Shown here: positions 25,320 to 32,838 of the stretch, one piece after another
Numbering within the stretch: position 1 is the stretch's first letter
How the letters are laid out: each line of letters begins with the position of its first letter
Assembly: GCA_949296915.1 (NCBI GenBank)
Contig: CASFPX010000012.1
Location: forward strand, 14,707-78,706
Reading direction: 5' to 3'
Length of the DNA: 64,000 bases
Origin: Onthovicinus sp900555545
GTDB taxonomy: Bacteria; Bacillota; Clostridia; Oscillospirales; Acutalibacteraceae
Notes under the pieces: generated by a model
Told to the model about the DNA's origin: nothing
The model's database searches: none
Seen by the model: only the letters and a program-made list of their open reading frames with translations
Program-made: the position numbers and the translations under genes

Positions 25320-25833
25320 GGCCGTGGCCACAGGCCTTTGTCTGTTAGGCCTTAGCCTTATGACGGCCTGTCAATCCACAATGGAAAATACCGATCCAAC
25401 GCAGGGTGGTAAACAGACGGATGGTACGGTCTTGGTAAACAGTACACAGACAGAAGTAGAGGAGAGCGCTATGCGGACAATCAGAATCATCGTAGGAGAG
25501 CAGCAATTTGTGGCGGAGTTATATGACAATAGTGCTGCCCGGACTTTTGCCGGAATGCTCCCCTTGACGGTGACAATGGAGGAACTCAACGGAAATGAAA
25601 AATATTACTACCTGCCGGATGATTTACCGGTGAATGCGACGGTACCGTCCTCCATTCACGCCGGTGATCTGATGCTGTTTGGTTCTGATTGCCTGGTGCT
25701 GTTCTACCAGAATTTTTCGACTTCGTACAGTTACACACCGTTGGGACATGTTCAGGATGCTGACGGACTAGAGCGTGCCTGCGGTCGGGGGAGCGTACGG
25801 GTGACATTTTCTTTGCCGGCCTTACAGGAATAG
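25294..25833 (+). CDS. Lipoprotein with cyclophilin-like fold domain
   Basis: The 179-residue protein carries a lipoprotein signal with a lipobox LMTAC (Cys near residue 26). A Thr/Gly-rich linker follows, then a ~120-residue cyclophilin-like domain (PF18050 type): IRIIVGEQQFVAELYDNSAA, LPLTVTMEELNGNEKYYYLP and FSTSYSYTPLGHVQDADGLE. Catalytic peptidyl-prolyl isomerase residues are not evident in this bacterial family, which is usually found fused or adjacent to flavodoxin-like proteins, as here. The start lies inside the preceding gene. It should be anchored on the outer face of the membrane. Its role with the flavodoxin gene is unproven. Confidence 0.85.
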   Translation: MNWGKAWNKAVATGLCLLGLSLMTACQSTMENTDPTQGGKQTDGTVLVNSTQTEVEESAMRTIRIIVGEQQFVAELYDNSAARTFAGMLPLTVTMEELNGNEKYYYLPDDLPVNATVPSSIHAGDLMLFGSDCLVLFYQNFSTSYSYTPLGHVQDADGLERACGRGSVRVTFSLPALQE

Positions 25834-26256
25834 AAAATAAACCGTGTAGAGCACTCCTTTTGCTTCCGCATCAAATTTAGTTCAGGTAATACCAGCTTTA
25901 AAACCATTGCTTTGGGCTTTTTTTGAAACTCCTGTATGGGTGCAGAAGCTGAATGAAGATCAGTTCGATAAACCGAATAGGATATCATAAAAAACACCAT
26001 TGATGATGTCAAACCCTATGGGATCAAATCTCAATGGTGTTTATCTATATGTATAAAACTTGTAGGTGATTATAGGACAGCTCTGCCAACGAACGGATGT
26101 ATACATAAGATCGTTGGGAGTTATAACAAAAAGAAGTTCAGCAAAATAAAGAACGATAAAAAATGGAACGAGCAAAACTCGTTCCGACGCGTTTAAGTAC
26201 TATAAAAAAGATATATTGGCAGTCTCAGATGGGAGATATAAATTTTTATAGCAAAA
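25834..26256. other. AT-rich junction region with hairpins, no clear gene
   Basis: ACACCATTGA with TCAATGGTGT (within 25986-26041) can form a long hairpin. GGAACGAG-caaaa-CTCGTTCC (26164-26184) is a compact stem near the kinase-like gene's 3' end. A short minus-strand frame at 25752-26012 lacks a ribosome binding site and family match. Composition changes here from GC-richer chromosome to AT-rich accessory DNA. Confidence 0.5.
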
Positions 26257-26796
26257 TCATCGTCGGTTTTCGCTTAACAGATTTACTAAATGCATTACCT
26301 CAGAAAAACATTCATCGATCGAGTGAACGCTGTCAATTCTGTATTCATCGTCAAAAGGGGCTATATCGGCTTTTCCATAATATTCCAATAAATGTTCGAT
26401 CGATTGGAATGTTTGATGTGCCAAAGGATGTTTTAGCCTCTCGATATGCCTGCTTTTCCACATTTCCTTGTCGCTGCAATCCACAAAAAACTTTATAATG
26501 GTATTATTTTTAAAATCAAGCCTTTTTAAAAAAGTAGACGCACTATTTTTGTCCCCAAGGGCAATATCCAGAATGAAGTTCGTATGCAAATCCAAATTGC
26601 TTTGAACCATTTCATATAAAATATTGTAGCAAATTCTGTTGATGACATCATGTGTGTCAAAATTTGTAGAACTCTTTAGAGCATCAATAATATCGTCTTT
26701 TCGCAATACAGGAATGGATAATTCTTTTGCAAGCATATTTGATAAAGTCGTTTTACCCGTTGCAGCTTTACCTCTGAAAATGTACATGGTACCCAT
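26257..26796 (-). CDS. P-loop kinase-like ATP-binding protein
   Basis: The 179-residue protein starts MGTMYIFRGKAATGKTTLSN, a Walker A loop (GKAATGKTT) at ~residues 9-17. RKDDIIDALKSSTNF and ILDIALGDKNSAS follow, the pattern of AAA_33/zeta-toxin-like small kinases. A lid-like WKSRHIERLKHPLAHQTF lies near residue 113. The start has GAGGTG at good spacing. It could phosphorylate a small molecule or nucleoside. No antitoxin-like partner is adjacent, so a zeta-type toxin role is not supported. It is AT-rich and sits beside the helicase operon in an accessory patch. Confidence 0.75.
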   Translation of the reverse strand: MGTMYIFRGKAATGKTTLSNMLAKELSIPVLRKDDIIDALKSSTNFDTHDVINRICYNILYEMVQSNLDLHTNFILDIALGDKNSASTFLKRLDFKNNTIIKFFVDCSDKEMWKSRHIERLKHPLAHQTFQSIEHLLEYYGKADIAPFDDEYRIDSVHSIDECFSEVMHLVNLLSENRR

Positions 26797-26833
26797 TTTA
26801 TCACCTCAGTCACATTTTACCACACAAATCGGA

Positions 26834-26865
26834 GGAAGTCGATCACTTTACAGCAATCGACTTCC
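26834..26865. terminator. Hairpin between kinase-like gene and helicase operon
   Basis: GGAAGTCGAT (26834-26843) and ATCGACTTCC (26856-26865) form a perfect stem. It lies upstream of the kinase-like gene and downstream of the helicase gene on the minus strand. Confidence 0.6.
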
Positions 26866-26940
26866 CTTGATATTATGTGAGAGGCACATGAAAAAGATAT
26901 TTTCGGATTTTCGGAAGATGGATTTGAACTCTCGAAAAGA

Positions 26941-29655
26941 TTAATCGTATCTGTTTATAACAGGAATGTTATGCTTATTGGAAATAATATATGCATCCTT
27001 CTTACAAGAAATGAGCTTCATTTCGGTTAGCACCTTATGCTGAGTTTCTGGCGTCCAATAAATTTTCAGTTTTTCGCGCGCTCTTGTAATAGCTGTGTAG
27101 AAAATGTTGTGGGTTATTAACTCTTCAATTTCGTTAGTAACAACAACCTTAACAGAGTTATACTCCAGTCCTTGTGCTTTATGGATAGAAATAGCGTATG
27201 CAACTTGGAACGGAACTACTTCTGCGTTCTGTCTCTCGCGTCCGTCATCATCAACATAACGATCAACTGAAAAATGAATCAATGAATGACCAGGAACATC
27301 GCATTCAAGCAAACTAAAACCTGCAGTCATTGCAGCAAATTCAGTTAATGGCATATCTACTTCCACATCAAAATTTATAACTGTATCTGTTCTTTCTATA
27401 TGACGAATCCAACCTTTCAGATTGTTATATAATGTGGGATAAAAACGGTTGTATTCGTTGAATATAACCGGATCTCCAATTTTATATATCCACGAATCCC
27501 AATGCACCGCAGGATTTGGGTTATCATTCTGTAGAAAACGATTGATGTTATTAATACCGTAAAGACCATCGTAATTTAAACATAGAACAACTTCATCCTG
27601 ATCTTCATGCTCAAAAATACTATCGTCTAATTCAGAGGCATAATGATGTATTGCTATGAATTCCTCTGATCGCTCGTCTAAATGGCGAACTTTATCCCAA
27701 AGTTCTCTCATTCCACTACTCCTACTGCGAAATGGAGTGGTTAATTCGTAAATGATTTCCGACTTTAAAAAGTAACGTGCCAAACTAAACCAGTTTCCAA
27801 ATTTAACGGAACGTATCTGATATACATCTCCTACTAGCACAAGTAACCGGCATTGTAACTTTTTCAGCAATTCCTTCATTGCGAAATTATCGACTGTACT
27901 ACATTCGTCAATAAAAACAATATCATATCTACGCCCATCAACAAGAGGACCACAACTTGCTATTGTGCTAAATTCGCTATTGCTTACTTTTATCTGTCGA
28001 CGAAGGTTTTCTTTTGCAGGATTTGTATTCGCTAAATACAATTTACTGGAATCTGCAAAATACATTGACAAGTGCTTTATCAACGTTGTTTTTCCCGTTC
28101 CAGCTGCCCCATATATCATAGCAAGATCATGTTTTGCAAACATGTCAAGCAATATAGTTTTCTTTTCATCACAGTCAACCACAGGCATTTCTTGAAGCCA
28201 AGCCGCCATTGCATTATGGTATCCTGTCAAACCACTGCCGGTACGTCCAATGAGATTATTAATAATATCAACGGTGTCAGATTCGTATCCGTTTATATAT
28301 ACTCGCTCATTCTCGACTATTAGACTCCTAACTGGAATGTGCTTGCGAATAAGCAACGAATTGAACTTATTTGCAAGTTCTGCAACATTACCAATATATT
28401 CAACATCTTTGGTGGGTGTAAACAACTGGACATTTTGCTCGGTGTTACTTCGAATTTTCCGCGATAATATCTCATGTTCGCGTCCTTTGCTACTGATACA
28501 AGAAAAAACATCAAACAAGGTAGGGTTATGGTAAACCAAAGAAGCATCAAAAGGCATTTTGTCGAAAGGAAGACACTCATTCCATAAGCATAAGTAAGAT
28601 AGCCAGTTGTTAGCACGGTCAGCTATCTGGCGTTTCATAATATGATGTCGCATTTTTAGCAAAATATACCGCATAATGTTGCTACCGGGGGCTTTTGATT
28701 TAATGAGTTGCCTACATCTATCCAGGGAGTTAAATAGGTTATTAGAGTTGCTTAAATTTTGGATTTCTGTTTTCACAGCATCATAATATTCGTCAGCCAT
28801 AGTTACCAATTCGGACAGACTAATTCCAGATACAGTGAGATATTCCATTATTGCATGGTATTCTTTGGTTCCTGTGCTCACTTTTTGCATGTTGAGAATT
28901 CGAGAAAAATCTTCGAATTCCACTGGGCGAATTGCAACAAAATATGTGTCAATCATCCTGATTGGCATACGGCGTCCTAAAATCTCAATTTCGTCATCAA
29001 TAAAACTCAGTTTTATAGCATAATACATCGGTATTTCTTTGTTAGAAAATACAGTAAACCTGTTAAATTTACTTGAGTAATCATCTGCAGGCGTGACAGT
29101 AATTTCATAATATATTTTCCCGCTGACAAAGAAGGTTTTGCTTTTTTGAACATAAAACCTATTTTGGGGTGACTTATGTGTGTACTGTGCACGGTCTAAG
29201 CAAAACGCAATTTTTTCATAATATTCAAACAATGAGTCATCTTGATCTAAAGGGTAATCCTCCAGATTTTCTAAAATATCAAGATTGAGAGAGTTTTTTG
29301 CATATTCCCGAATCCGGATAAGCCACTCATAATATTTTAGCATGAGGCGCGTTGCTCCATCTTCATCAGGGATAAAATGCGAAACTGCTGCTTGAAGAAA
29401 ATAGTGAAAACGGTTCAGGAAGCGCAATTCTCCTCTGGATGCAACATATGAAACAGAGCGTTCTATATCATCATATTTGTTAAGCGTAATTGTTTCTTTT
29501 TCGCTATAAATACGCTGTGCAATTGCTTCTACTAAATGACGCAGATTATTCAAAATATTTTGTGATCTAAAACCTCTGTCTTCTTCAGTGATACTTGCAA
29601 TATTTTTACATATATTTTCGTTGACTATCAAAATGTTACGATCAAACTCATTCAT
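26941..29655 (-). CDS. Large SF1 (RecD/UvrD-like) helicase with unknown N-terminal domain
   Basis: The 904-residue protein has a ~500-residue N-terminal region without a domain I recognise and a C-terminal SF1 helicase. The helicase has Walker A YGAAGTGKTTLI (515-526), Walker B VFIDECSTVDN (~575), VLVGDVYQIRSV (motif III), an SF1 motif IV-like TTPFRS and IHKAQGLEYNSVKVVV (~825). It ends with FYTAITRAREKLKIYW (motif VI). The final HKAQG/TAITRA pair is RecD2-like. The N-terminus could recognise nucleic acid or a phage trigger. It is the last gene of a three-gene minus operon after KilA-N and recombinase-domain proteins, in AT-rich accessory DNA. A defence role is plausible but only inferred. 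The start follows AGGAGGATGCCTT. Confidence 0.85.
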   Translation of the reverse strand: MNEFDRNILIVNENICKNIASITEEDRGFRSQNILNNLRHLVEAIAQRIYSEKETITLNKYDDIERSVSYVASRGELRFLNRFHYFLQAAVSHFIPDEDGATRLMLKYYEWLIRIREYAKNSLNLDILENLEDYPLDQDDSLFEYYEKIAFCLDRAQYTHKSPQNRFYVQKSKTFFVSGKIYYEITVTPADDYSSKFNRFTVFSNKEIPMYYAIKLSFIDDEIEILGRRMPIRMIDTYFVAIRPVEFEDFSRILNMQKVSTGTKEYHAIMEYLTVSGISLSELVTMADEYYDAVKTEIQNLSNSNNLFNSLDRCRQLIKSKAPGSNIMRYILLKMRHHIMKRQIADRANNWLSYLCLWNECLPFDKMPFDASLVYHNPTLFDVFSCISSKGREHEILSRKIRSNTEQNVQLFTPTKDVEYIGNVAELANKFNSLLIRKHIPVRSLIVENERVYINGYESDTVDIINNLIGRTGSGLTGYHNAMAAWLQEMPVVDCDEKKTILLDMFAKHDLAMIYGAAGTGKTTLIKHLSMYFADSSKLYLANTNPAKENLRRQIKVSNSEFSTIASCGPLVDGRRYDIVFIDECSTVDNFAMKELLKKLQCRLLVLVGDVYQIRSVKFGNWFSLARYFLKSEIIYELTTPFRSRSSGMRELWDKVRHLDERSEEFIAIHHYASELDDSIFEHEDQDEVVLCLNYDGLYGINNINRFLQNDNPNPAVHWDSWIYKIGDPVIFNEYNRFYPTLYNNLKGWIRHIERTDTVINFDVEVDMPLTEFAAMTAGFSLLECDVPGHSLIHFSVDRYVDDDGRERQNAEVVPFQVAYAISIHKAQGLEYNSVKVVVTNEIEELITHNIFYTAITRAREKLKIYWTPETQHKVLTEMKLISCKKDAYIISNKHNIPVINRYD

Positions 29656-29684
29656 AAGGCATCCTCCTTATATTCTTATTGCCT

Positions 29685-30284
29685 TCATTCCTCATTGTCC
29701 GTTTCAACCTTTGAACTCATAAAATACTTCAGCACCTCATATCGAAACTGCATATCATTCCACATTTCAAAATCACAAGCAATAAACGGATGAGCCATTG
29801 TGCCCCCGCTTTTGCCTCGCTTGGATTCAAGTCCGACAGCGTTCACAGTTTCAATCCATCTCTTTGGCGTCAATGTATAAGAAGGAGAGCGAACATCTTT
29901 CAACAGCTTTTGAAAAGCTTCCTCATTGAATTTCTTGTTGTTATTGCGTTCCCATTCTCCGAGAAACTCAATCGTATTTCTGCTGCGAAGCCAACTTTGA
30001 ATCAGATAACTCGGATTGTCCGGTTCGAATCTTCTCGCAATATCGGTCAGTGACACTGGCTCATCCGTTGGACGCAAATATTTGTATACTGTCTGTTCCA
30101 GAAAAGCATTCATTTTAGGCTCATATATAGGCGACTCTCCTTTAGTTATAGCATCAAAGAGAGTATCACGAATATTTTCCCATTCCTCTGTATGAAGTTC
30201 AAATTTATCATTCACACGTTTTAAGAATTCCTCACGTGTTATGGCATAAGCCCATAGTAGTTCTGTTCTTGTCGCTCGACCCAT
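29685..30284 (-). CDS. KilA-N domain protein
   Basis: The 199-residue protein has a C-terminal KilA-N domain at ~residues 77-190: VSLTDIARRFEPDNPSYLIQ, SWLRSRNTIEFLGEWERNNN, RSPSYTLTPKRWIETVNAVG and ESKRGKSGGTMAHPFIACDF. KilA-N is a phage/large-virus DNA-binding domain. The N-terminal ~75 residues are helical and unassigned. Its ATG at 30284 lies 46 bp inside the upstream recombinase-domain gene, with an AGAGG-like ribosome binding site. The helicase gene starts 29 bp downstream. It could be the operon's DNA-binding specificity or repressor protein, as inference. Confidence 0.85.
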   Translation of the reverse strand: MGRATRTELLWAYAITREEFLKRVNDKFELHTEEWENIRDTLFDAITKGESPIYEPKMNAFLEQTVYKYLRPTDEPVSLTDIARRFEPDNPSYLIQSWLRSRNTIEFLGEWERNNNKKFNEEAFQKLLKDVRSPSYTLTPKRWIETVNAVGLESKRGKSGGTMAHPFIACDFEMWNDMQFRYEVLKYFMSSKVETDNEE

Positions 30285-30634
30285 TCATCTACATCCTCTG
30301 TACTTCGATTTGGATTTCGGCTATTGCTCTCTTTTAAACTTTCTACGGCTTCAAACATCTCATGACTAACGATACCAAAGGTGTATTTGTAGTTATTTAA
30401 TAACTTATTCAAAACGTCCCGGCTCCATTTTTCTTTCCCTGATGGAGACGGTATTTGTGTTTCAAATAAGTACTGCTGGATATCCTCTAAACTGTTTCCA
30501 TTTAAATAAAGCAAGAATATCATTCCAACAACTTTCGCCTTGTCCGGTATTGTTTCAACGATTCCGTTATTGTTTCGGCGGAATCCATAACAAACTTTGC
30601 CGAAAATCTTCGATTCAATATAAGACAACTTCAT
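30239..30634 (-). CDS. Stand-alone recombinase (PF07508-type) domain protein
   Basis: The 131-residue protein corresponds to the central Recombinase domain of large serine recombinases. It contains FGKVCYGFRRNNNGIVETIP, DKAKVVGMIFLLYLNGNSLE, IPSPSGKEKWSRDVLNKLL and NNYKYTFGIVS. It has its own ATG (30634), AAAGGA ribosome binding site and an ordinary C-terminus, but no N-terminal resolvase catalytic domain with the nucleophilic serine. It cannot be an active recombinase on its own. It is either a domesticated DNA-binding module or a relic. Tight coupling with the KilA-N gene and intact reading argue for function. Confidence 0.8.
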   Translation of the reverse strand: MKLSYIESKIFGKVCYGFRRNNNGIVETIPDKAKVVGMIFLLYLNGNSLEDIQQYLFETQIPSPSGKEKWSRDVLNKLLNNYKYTFGIVSHEMFEAVESLKESNSRNPNRSTEDVDEWVERQEQNYYGLMP

Positions 30635-30789
30635 ATCACAATTTCCTTTCTAATTGTATCATTAATTTGTGGGTTTTACAATATAAAAGCAAATATTAGT
30701 GGATTTACAATTTTCTTTGACCTTTTGCTTGTAACTATAACCCGCAAATTAGTATATTTATGGCTTATAATTTCAACGAGCAAAAGAAA

Positions 30790-30821
30790 AACGGCTTGAT
30801 TTTCATCAAAATCAAGCCGTT
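30790..30821. terminator. 14-bp perfect hairpin upstream of the recombinase-domain gene
   Basis: AACGGCTTGATTTT (30790-30803) pairs perfectly with AAAATCAAGCCGTT (30808-30821) around CATC. It lies between the accessory operon's promoter side and the tRNA-Ser terminator. Confidence 0.75.
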
Positions 30822-30866
30822 ATCAATGCCATAATTCTATTTTTAAGCCTATTTATGGGTGAAAAA

Positions 30867-30900
30867 AGAGACAAACCTGCTCTAAAGCAAGTTTGTCTCT
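30867..30900 (-). terminator. Terminator of the chromosomal tRNA-Ser gene
   Basis: AGAGACAAACCTGCT (30867-30881) pairs with AGCAAGTTTGTCTCT (30886-30900) with one mismatch around CTAA. On the minus strand it ends in a T6 run (30862-30867) and begins four bases after the tRNA CCA end at 30904. It therefore marks the original 3' end of the split tRNA gene. Confidence 0.85.
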
Positions 30901-30903
30901 TCT

Positions 30904-30960
30904 TGGCGGAGCGGGTGGGATTTGAACCCACGAGTCCGTGAGGACTACCTGATTTCGAGT
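30904..30960 (-). pseudogene. 3' half of split chromosomal tRNA-Ser(CGA), with CCA
   Basis: Read on the minus strand this is an anticodon-loop CTCGAAA, the 3' anticodon strand TCAGG, a long class II variable arm (TAGTCCTCACGGACT), a T-arm with GGGTTCAAATCCC, an acceptor strand CCGCTCC, the discriminator G and an encoded CCA (30904-30906). The 5' half is missing and replaced by element DNA after 30960. Its partner is at 57014-57055, where GGAGCGG and CCTGA complete the acceptor and anticodon stems without mismatch. Confidence 0.9.
30951..30960. other. Left attachment core GATTTCGAGT
   Basis: This 10-mer is shared with 57014-57023. It covers the anticodon loop and first anticodon-stem base of tRNA-Ser. 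Left of it lies host tRNA sequence, and right of it element sequence begins (TTTATCGCC). Confidence 0.85.
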
Positions 30961-31114
30961 TTTATCGCCGTCTGTTACTTACATGGTTTCTCCTGTCAGT
31001 TTCAGTCAGCCTTGTACGCCCGCAAACCCGCATGAAATCTGGATTTTTTTAAACAATCGCCCGTAAATGCTAAGAAATCGCCCATCGGTTCCAATCCACG
31101 ATTTTCCCGCTTTT

Positions 31115-31144
31115 GGAAAGAACTGCGGAAAGAACGGAAAGAAC
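31115..31144 (+). repeat. Three GGAAAGAAC repeats at left element end
   Basis: GGAAAGAAC occurs at 31115-31123, 31127-31135 and 31136-31144. The same 9-mer recurs near the right end (56661-56687 and 56909-56930) and once at 55349-55357 upstream of the integrase gene. This distribution suits arm-type binding sites of the tyrosine recombinase. Confidence 0.75.
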
Positions 31145-31214
31145 AAAAATCAAAAGGCAATACACGGACAGTTCGAATGCCGGCAAAGCTTATCAAGATA
31201 TGAGGTGTATTGTC

Positions 31215-31820
31215 ATGAAAGAACACGCAATCAACTGGGACGCCGTTCCCGATGTGATCACGAAGGATCAGCTGTATCGCATCTGCCATATCAGCAAATC
31301 CACCGCCCTGTACCTGCTACAAAGCGGGAAAATCCCATGCGAGTACACGGGCAGAAAAACACGCTGTTACAAAATCAAGAAAGAGGATGTCATTGCCTAT
31401 CTGGAAAACCGCAAGGTGTTCCCCGAAAGTTACTCCGCCCCGGCGGGCTGGTACAAAGGCGATTATACTGTCCAGATGGAGGAACAGGTTCCTAAAATCG
31501 TGCGGGAGCATTTGCGGCTATATTATACCGAGCTGCTCTCCGACTATCCCGATGTGCTGACCACACAGGCGGTTTCCAAAATCACCGGCTACGGAAAAAC
31601 TTCAATCAACAACTGGTGCAATCAGGGGCACATCAAGTCTTTCCGGAAAAACAACGTCAACCACATCCCGAAGATTTATTTGGTGGAGTTCTTTTGCTCC
31701 ACTTACTTTCGCACCATCACCCGCAAATCACCGTGGCACATCCGCACCCTGCAAGGCTTTTCCAGCTGGCGAAAAATCCGTGACCTGCACACGGCAGACT
31801 GCGAAGGAGGTGCGGAGTAA
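31215..31820 (+). CDS. Two-HTH excisionase-like DNA-binding protein
   Basis: The 201-residue protein holds two MerR/excisionase-type helix-turn-helix units. The first is ITKDQLYRICHISKSTALYL followed by LQSGKIPCEYTGRKTRCYKI (~residues 15-55), and the second is LTTQAVSKITGYGKTSINNW followed by CNQGHIKSFRK (~115-150). ATG 31215 is chosen over an upstream in-frame start because GAGGTG (31202-31207) precedes it. Its place just inside the left end of the element and next to the arm-type repeats suggests a role in excision control or element regulation. It overlaps the next gene as TAATG. Confidence 0.8.
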   Translation: MKEHAINWDAVPDVITKDQLYRICHISKSTALYLLQSGKIPCEYTGRKTRCYKIKKEDVIAYLENRKVFPESYSAPAGWYKGDYTVQMEEQVPKIVREHLRLYYTELLSDYPDVLTTQAVSKITGYGKTSINNWCNQGHIKSFRKNNVNHIPKIYLVEFFCSTYFRTITRKSPWHIRTLQGFSSWRKIRDLHTADCEGGAE

Positions 31821-32119
31821 TGGCAAATTTCTTAGAAGAGCTGTACTACGGAAATGTTGATCCGCAGGCCAGAGGATACCGAAAGGGCAGTCATACTCTT
31901 AAGGTTTCAAAAGACATCAACGAGCTGGAAGAAAAGCTGACCGAGCGATTGCAGGGCGAAGACAAGGCGCTGTTCCTCAATTTCTGCAATGCTTACGGGG
32001 AGCTGATGGGCGATACCGGCCTCGATGCCTTTCTCGTCGGCTTTCGCCTCGGCGCTAAAATGATTTTTGATACCTTTTGCAGCGACGACGCTCCGTTTGA
32101 AAGCTATCTGAAAGATTAA
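31820..32119 (+). CDS. DUF6809-like small protein
   Basis: The 99-residue protein begins MANFLEELYYGNVDPQARGY and ends in a helical GLDAFLVGFRLGAKMIFDTF segment. This is the pattern of a small family (DUF6809) common on Firmicute integrative elements. Its function is unknown. It is translationally coupled to the preceding DNA-binding protein, with the ATG overlapping the stop. No membrane segment is predicted, although the C-terminal helix is amphipathic. Confidence 0.75.
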   Translation: MANFLEELYYGNVDPQARGYRKGSHTLKVSKDINELEEKLTERLQGEDKALFLNFCNAYGELMGDTGLDAFLVGFRLGAKMIFDTFCSDDAPFESYLKD

Positions 32120-32167
32120 TCTAAAATGAGCCTCCTTCCGGCAGAGCGTGCCGTTGGAGGCATATTT

Positions 32168-32272
32168 TATACCTGATAGGGTGTATTAAGACTTTTTACG
32201 CATATGTTTACACCTTATCGGGTATAATGTTATGGACAGCAACTTGACTTTATACCCGTTAGGGTGTAAAAT
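32168..32272 (+). promoter_or_regulatory. hipBST promoter with three HipB-type operators
   Basis: Three copies of an imperfect palindrome occur: TATACCTGATAGGGTGTA (32168-32185), TACACCTTATCGGGTATA (32209-32226, inverted) and TATACCCGTTAGGGTGTA (32251-32268). The promoter is TTGACT (32244-32249), a 17-bp spacer and TAAAAT (32267-32272). The third operator fills the spacer, which predicts repression by the HTH protein encoded just downstream. Confidence 0.8.
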
Positions 32273-32305
32273 AAATACAGATTCATGTTGGGGAGGCGAA
32301 GCACC

Positions 32306-32509
32306 ATGAATAAGATTGCTGCATTTATCAAAGAAAACCGCAAAGCCGCCGGACTGACGCAGGAGGAGTTTGCCGCCCGCAGTGGGCTGGGGCTTCGCTT
32401 TATCCGAGAACTGGAGCAGGGAAAAGAAACGGTTCGGATGGACAAGGTCAATGCCGCTCTTGCCATGTTCGATATGGAAGCCGTCCCCGGCAGAAAGGAT
32501 GATAAATAA
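32306..32509 (+). CDS. hipB: HipB-type HTH antitoxin/repressor
   Basis: The 67-residue protein is a compact XRE-type HTH (MNKIAAFIKENRKAAGLTQE, EFAARSGLGLRFIRELEQGK) followed by ETVRMDKVNAALAMFDMEAV, the typical HipB form. It starts at ATG 32306 behind GGGGAGGCG and its stop overlaps the start of the next gene. Three palindromic operators lie upstream. In HipBST systems HipB binds DNA and contributes to the toxin complex, while HipS rather than HipB neutralises the kinase. Confidence 0.85.
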   Translation: MNKIAAFIKENRKAAGLTQEEFAARSGLGLRFIRELEQGKETVRMDKVNAALAMFDMEAVPGRKDDK

Positions 32510-32838
32510 TGGACGCATTCCGAACAGCCTATGTTTATATTCGAAACGTTTTTGCCGGGGCGCTATACGAAACGGACGAAGGGTATTCCTTCTCCTATGA
32601 CGAGCAGTATTTAATCCGGAAGGATGCAAGCCCCGTATCCCTTACTTTGCCGCTTTCTGAAAAAACATATACCTCCAAAACGCTGTTCCCGTTCTTTGAC
32701 GGACTGATCCCAGAAGGGTGGCTGCTCGGCGTTGTGAGCCGGAACTGGAAAATAGACGTCAAAGACAGGTTCGGATTACTGCTGGTGGCTTGCAAGGACG
32801 GAATCGGCAATGTCAGTATCAGGGAGGAGCGTATATGA
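32509..32838 (+). CDS. hipS: HipS-type protein (separate HipA N-terminal subdomain)
   Basis: The 109-residue protein is the HipA N-terminal subdomain on its own. It contains GALYETDEGYSFSYDEQYLI, SLTLPLSEKTYTSKTLFPFF, DGLIPEGWLLGVVSRNWKID and FGLLLVACKDGIGNVSIRE. In one-gene HipA toxins this is residues 1-100, and here it ends with a stop and is followed by the kinase body. That split defines the tripartite HipBST systems, in which HipS acts as the antitoxin. The overlap with both neighbours (A in TAATGG, then ATGA) couples translation of all three. Confidence 0.85.
   Translation: MDAFRTAYVYIRNVFAGALYETDEGYSFSYDEQYLIRKDASPVSLTLPLSEKTYTSKTLFPFFDGLIPEGWLLGVVSRNWKIDVKDRFGLLLVACKDGIGNVSIREERI

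Noticed and set aside
25752..26012. 86-codon minus-strand open frame overlapping the lipoprotein gene end
   Set aside because: It is mostly antisense to a real gene and has neither a ribosome binding site nor a recognisable domain.
26257..26796. Zeta-type toxin of a toxin-antitoxin pair
   Set aside because: The P-loop kinase fold fits, but no epsilon-like or other antitoxin gene lies beside it, so only a kinase-like call is supported.
26914..26940. tRNA-like remnant (GGATTTGAACTCTCG)
   Set aside because: The T-loop resembles a tRNA but the flanking T-stem bases do not pair and no acceptor or anticodon arm is found.
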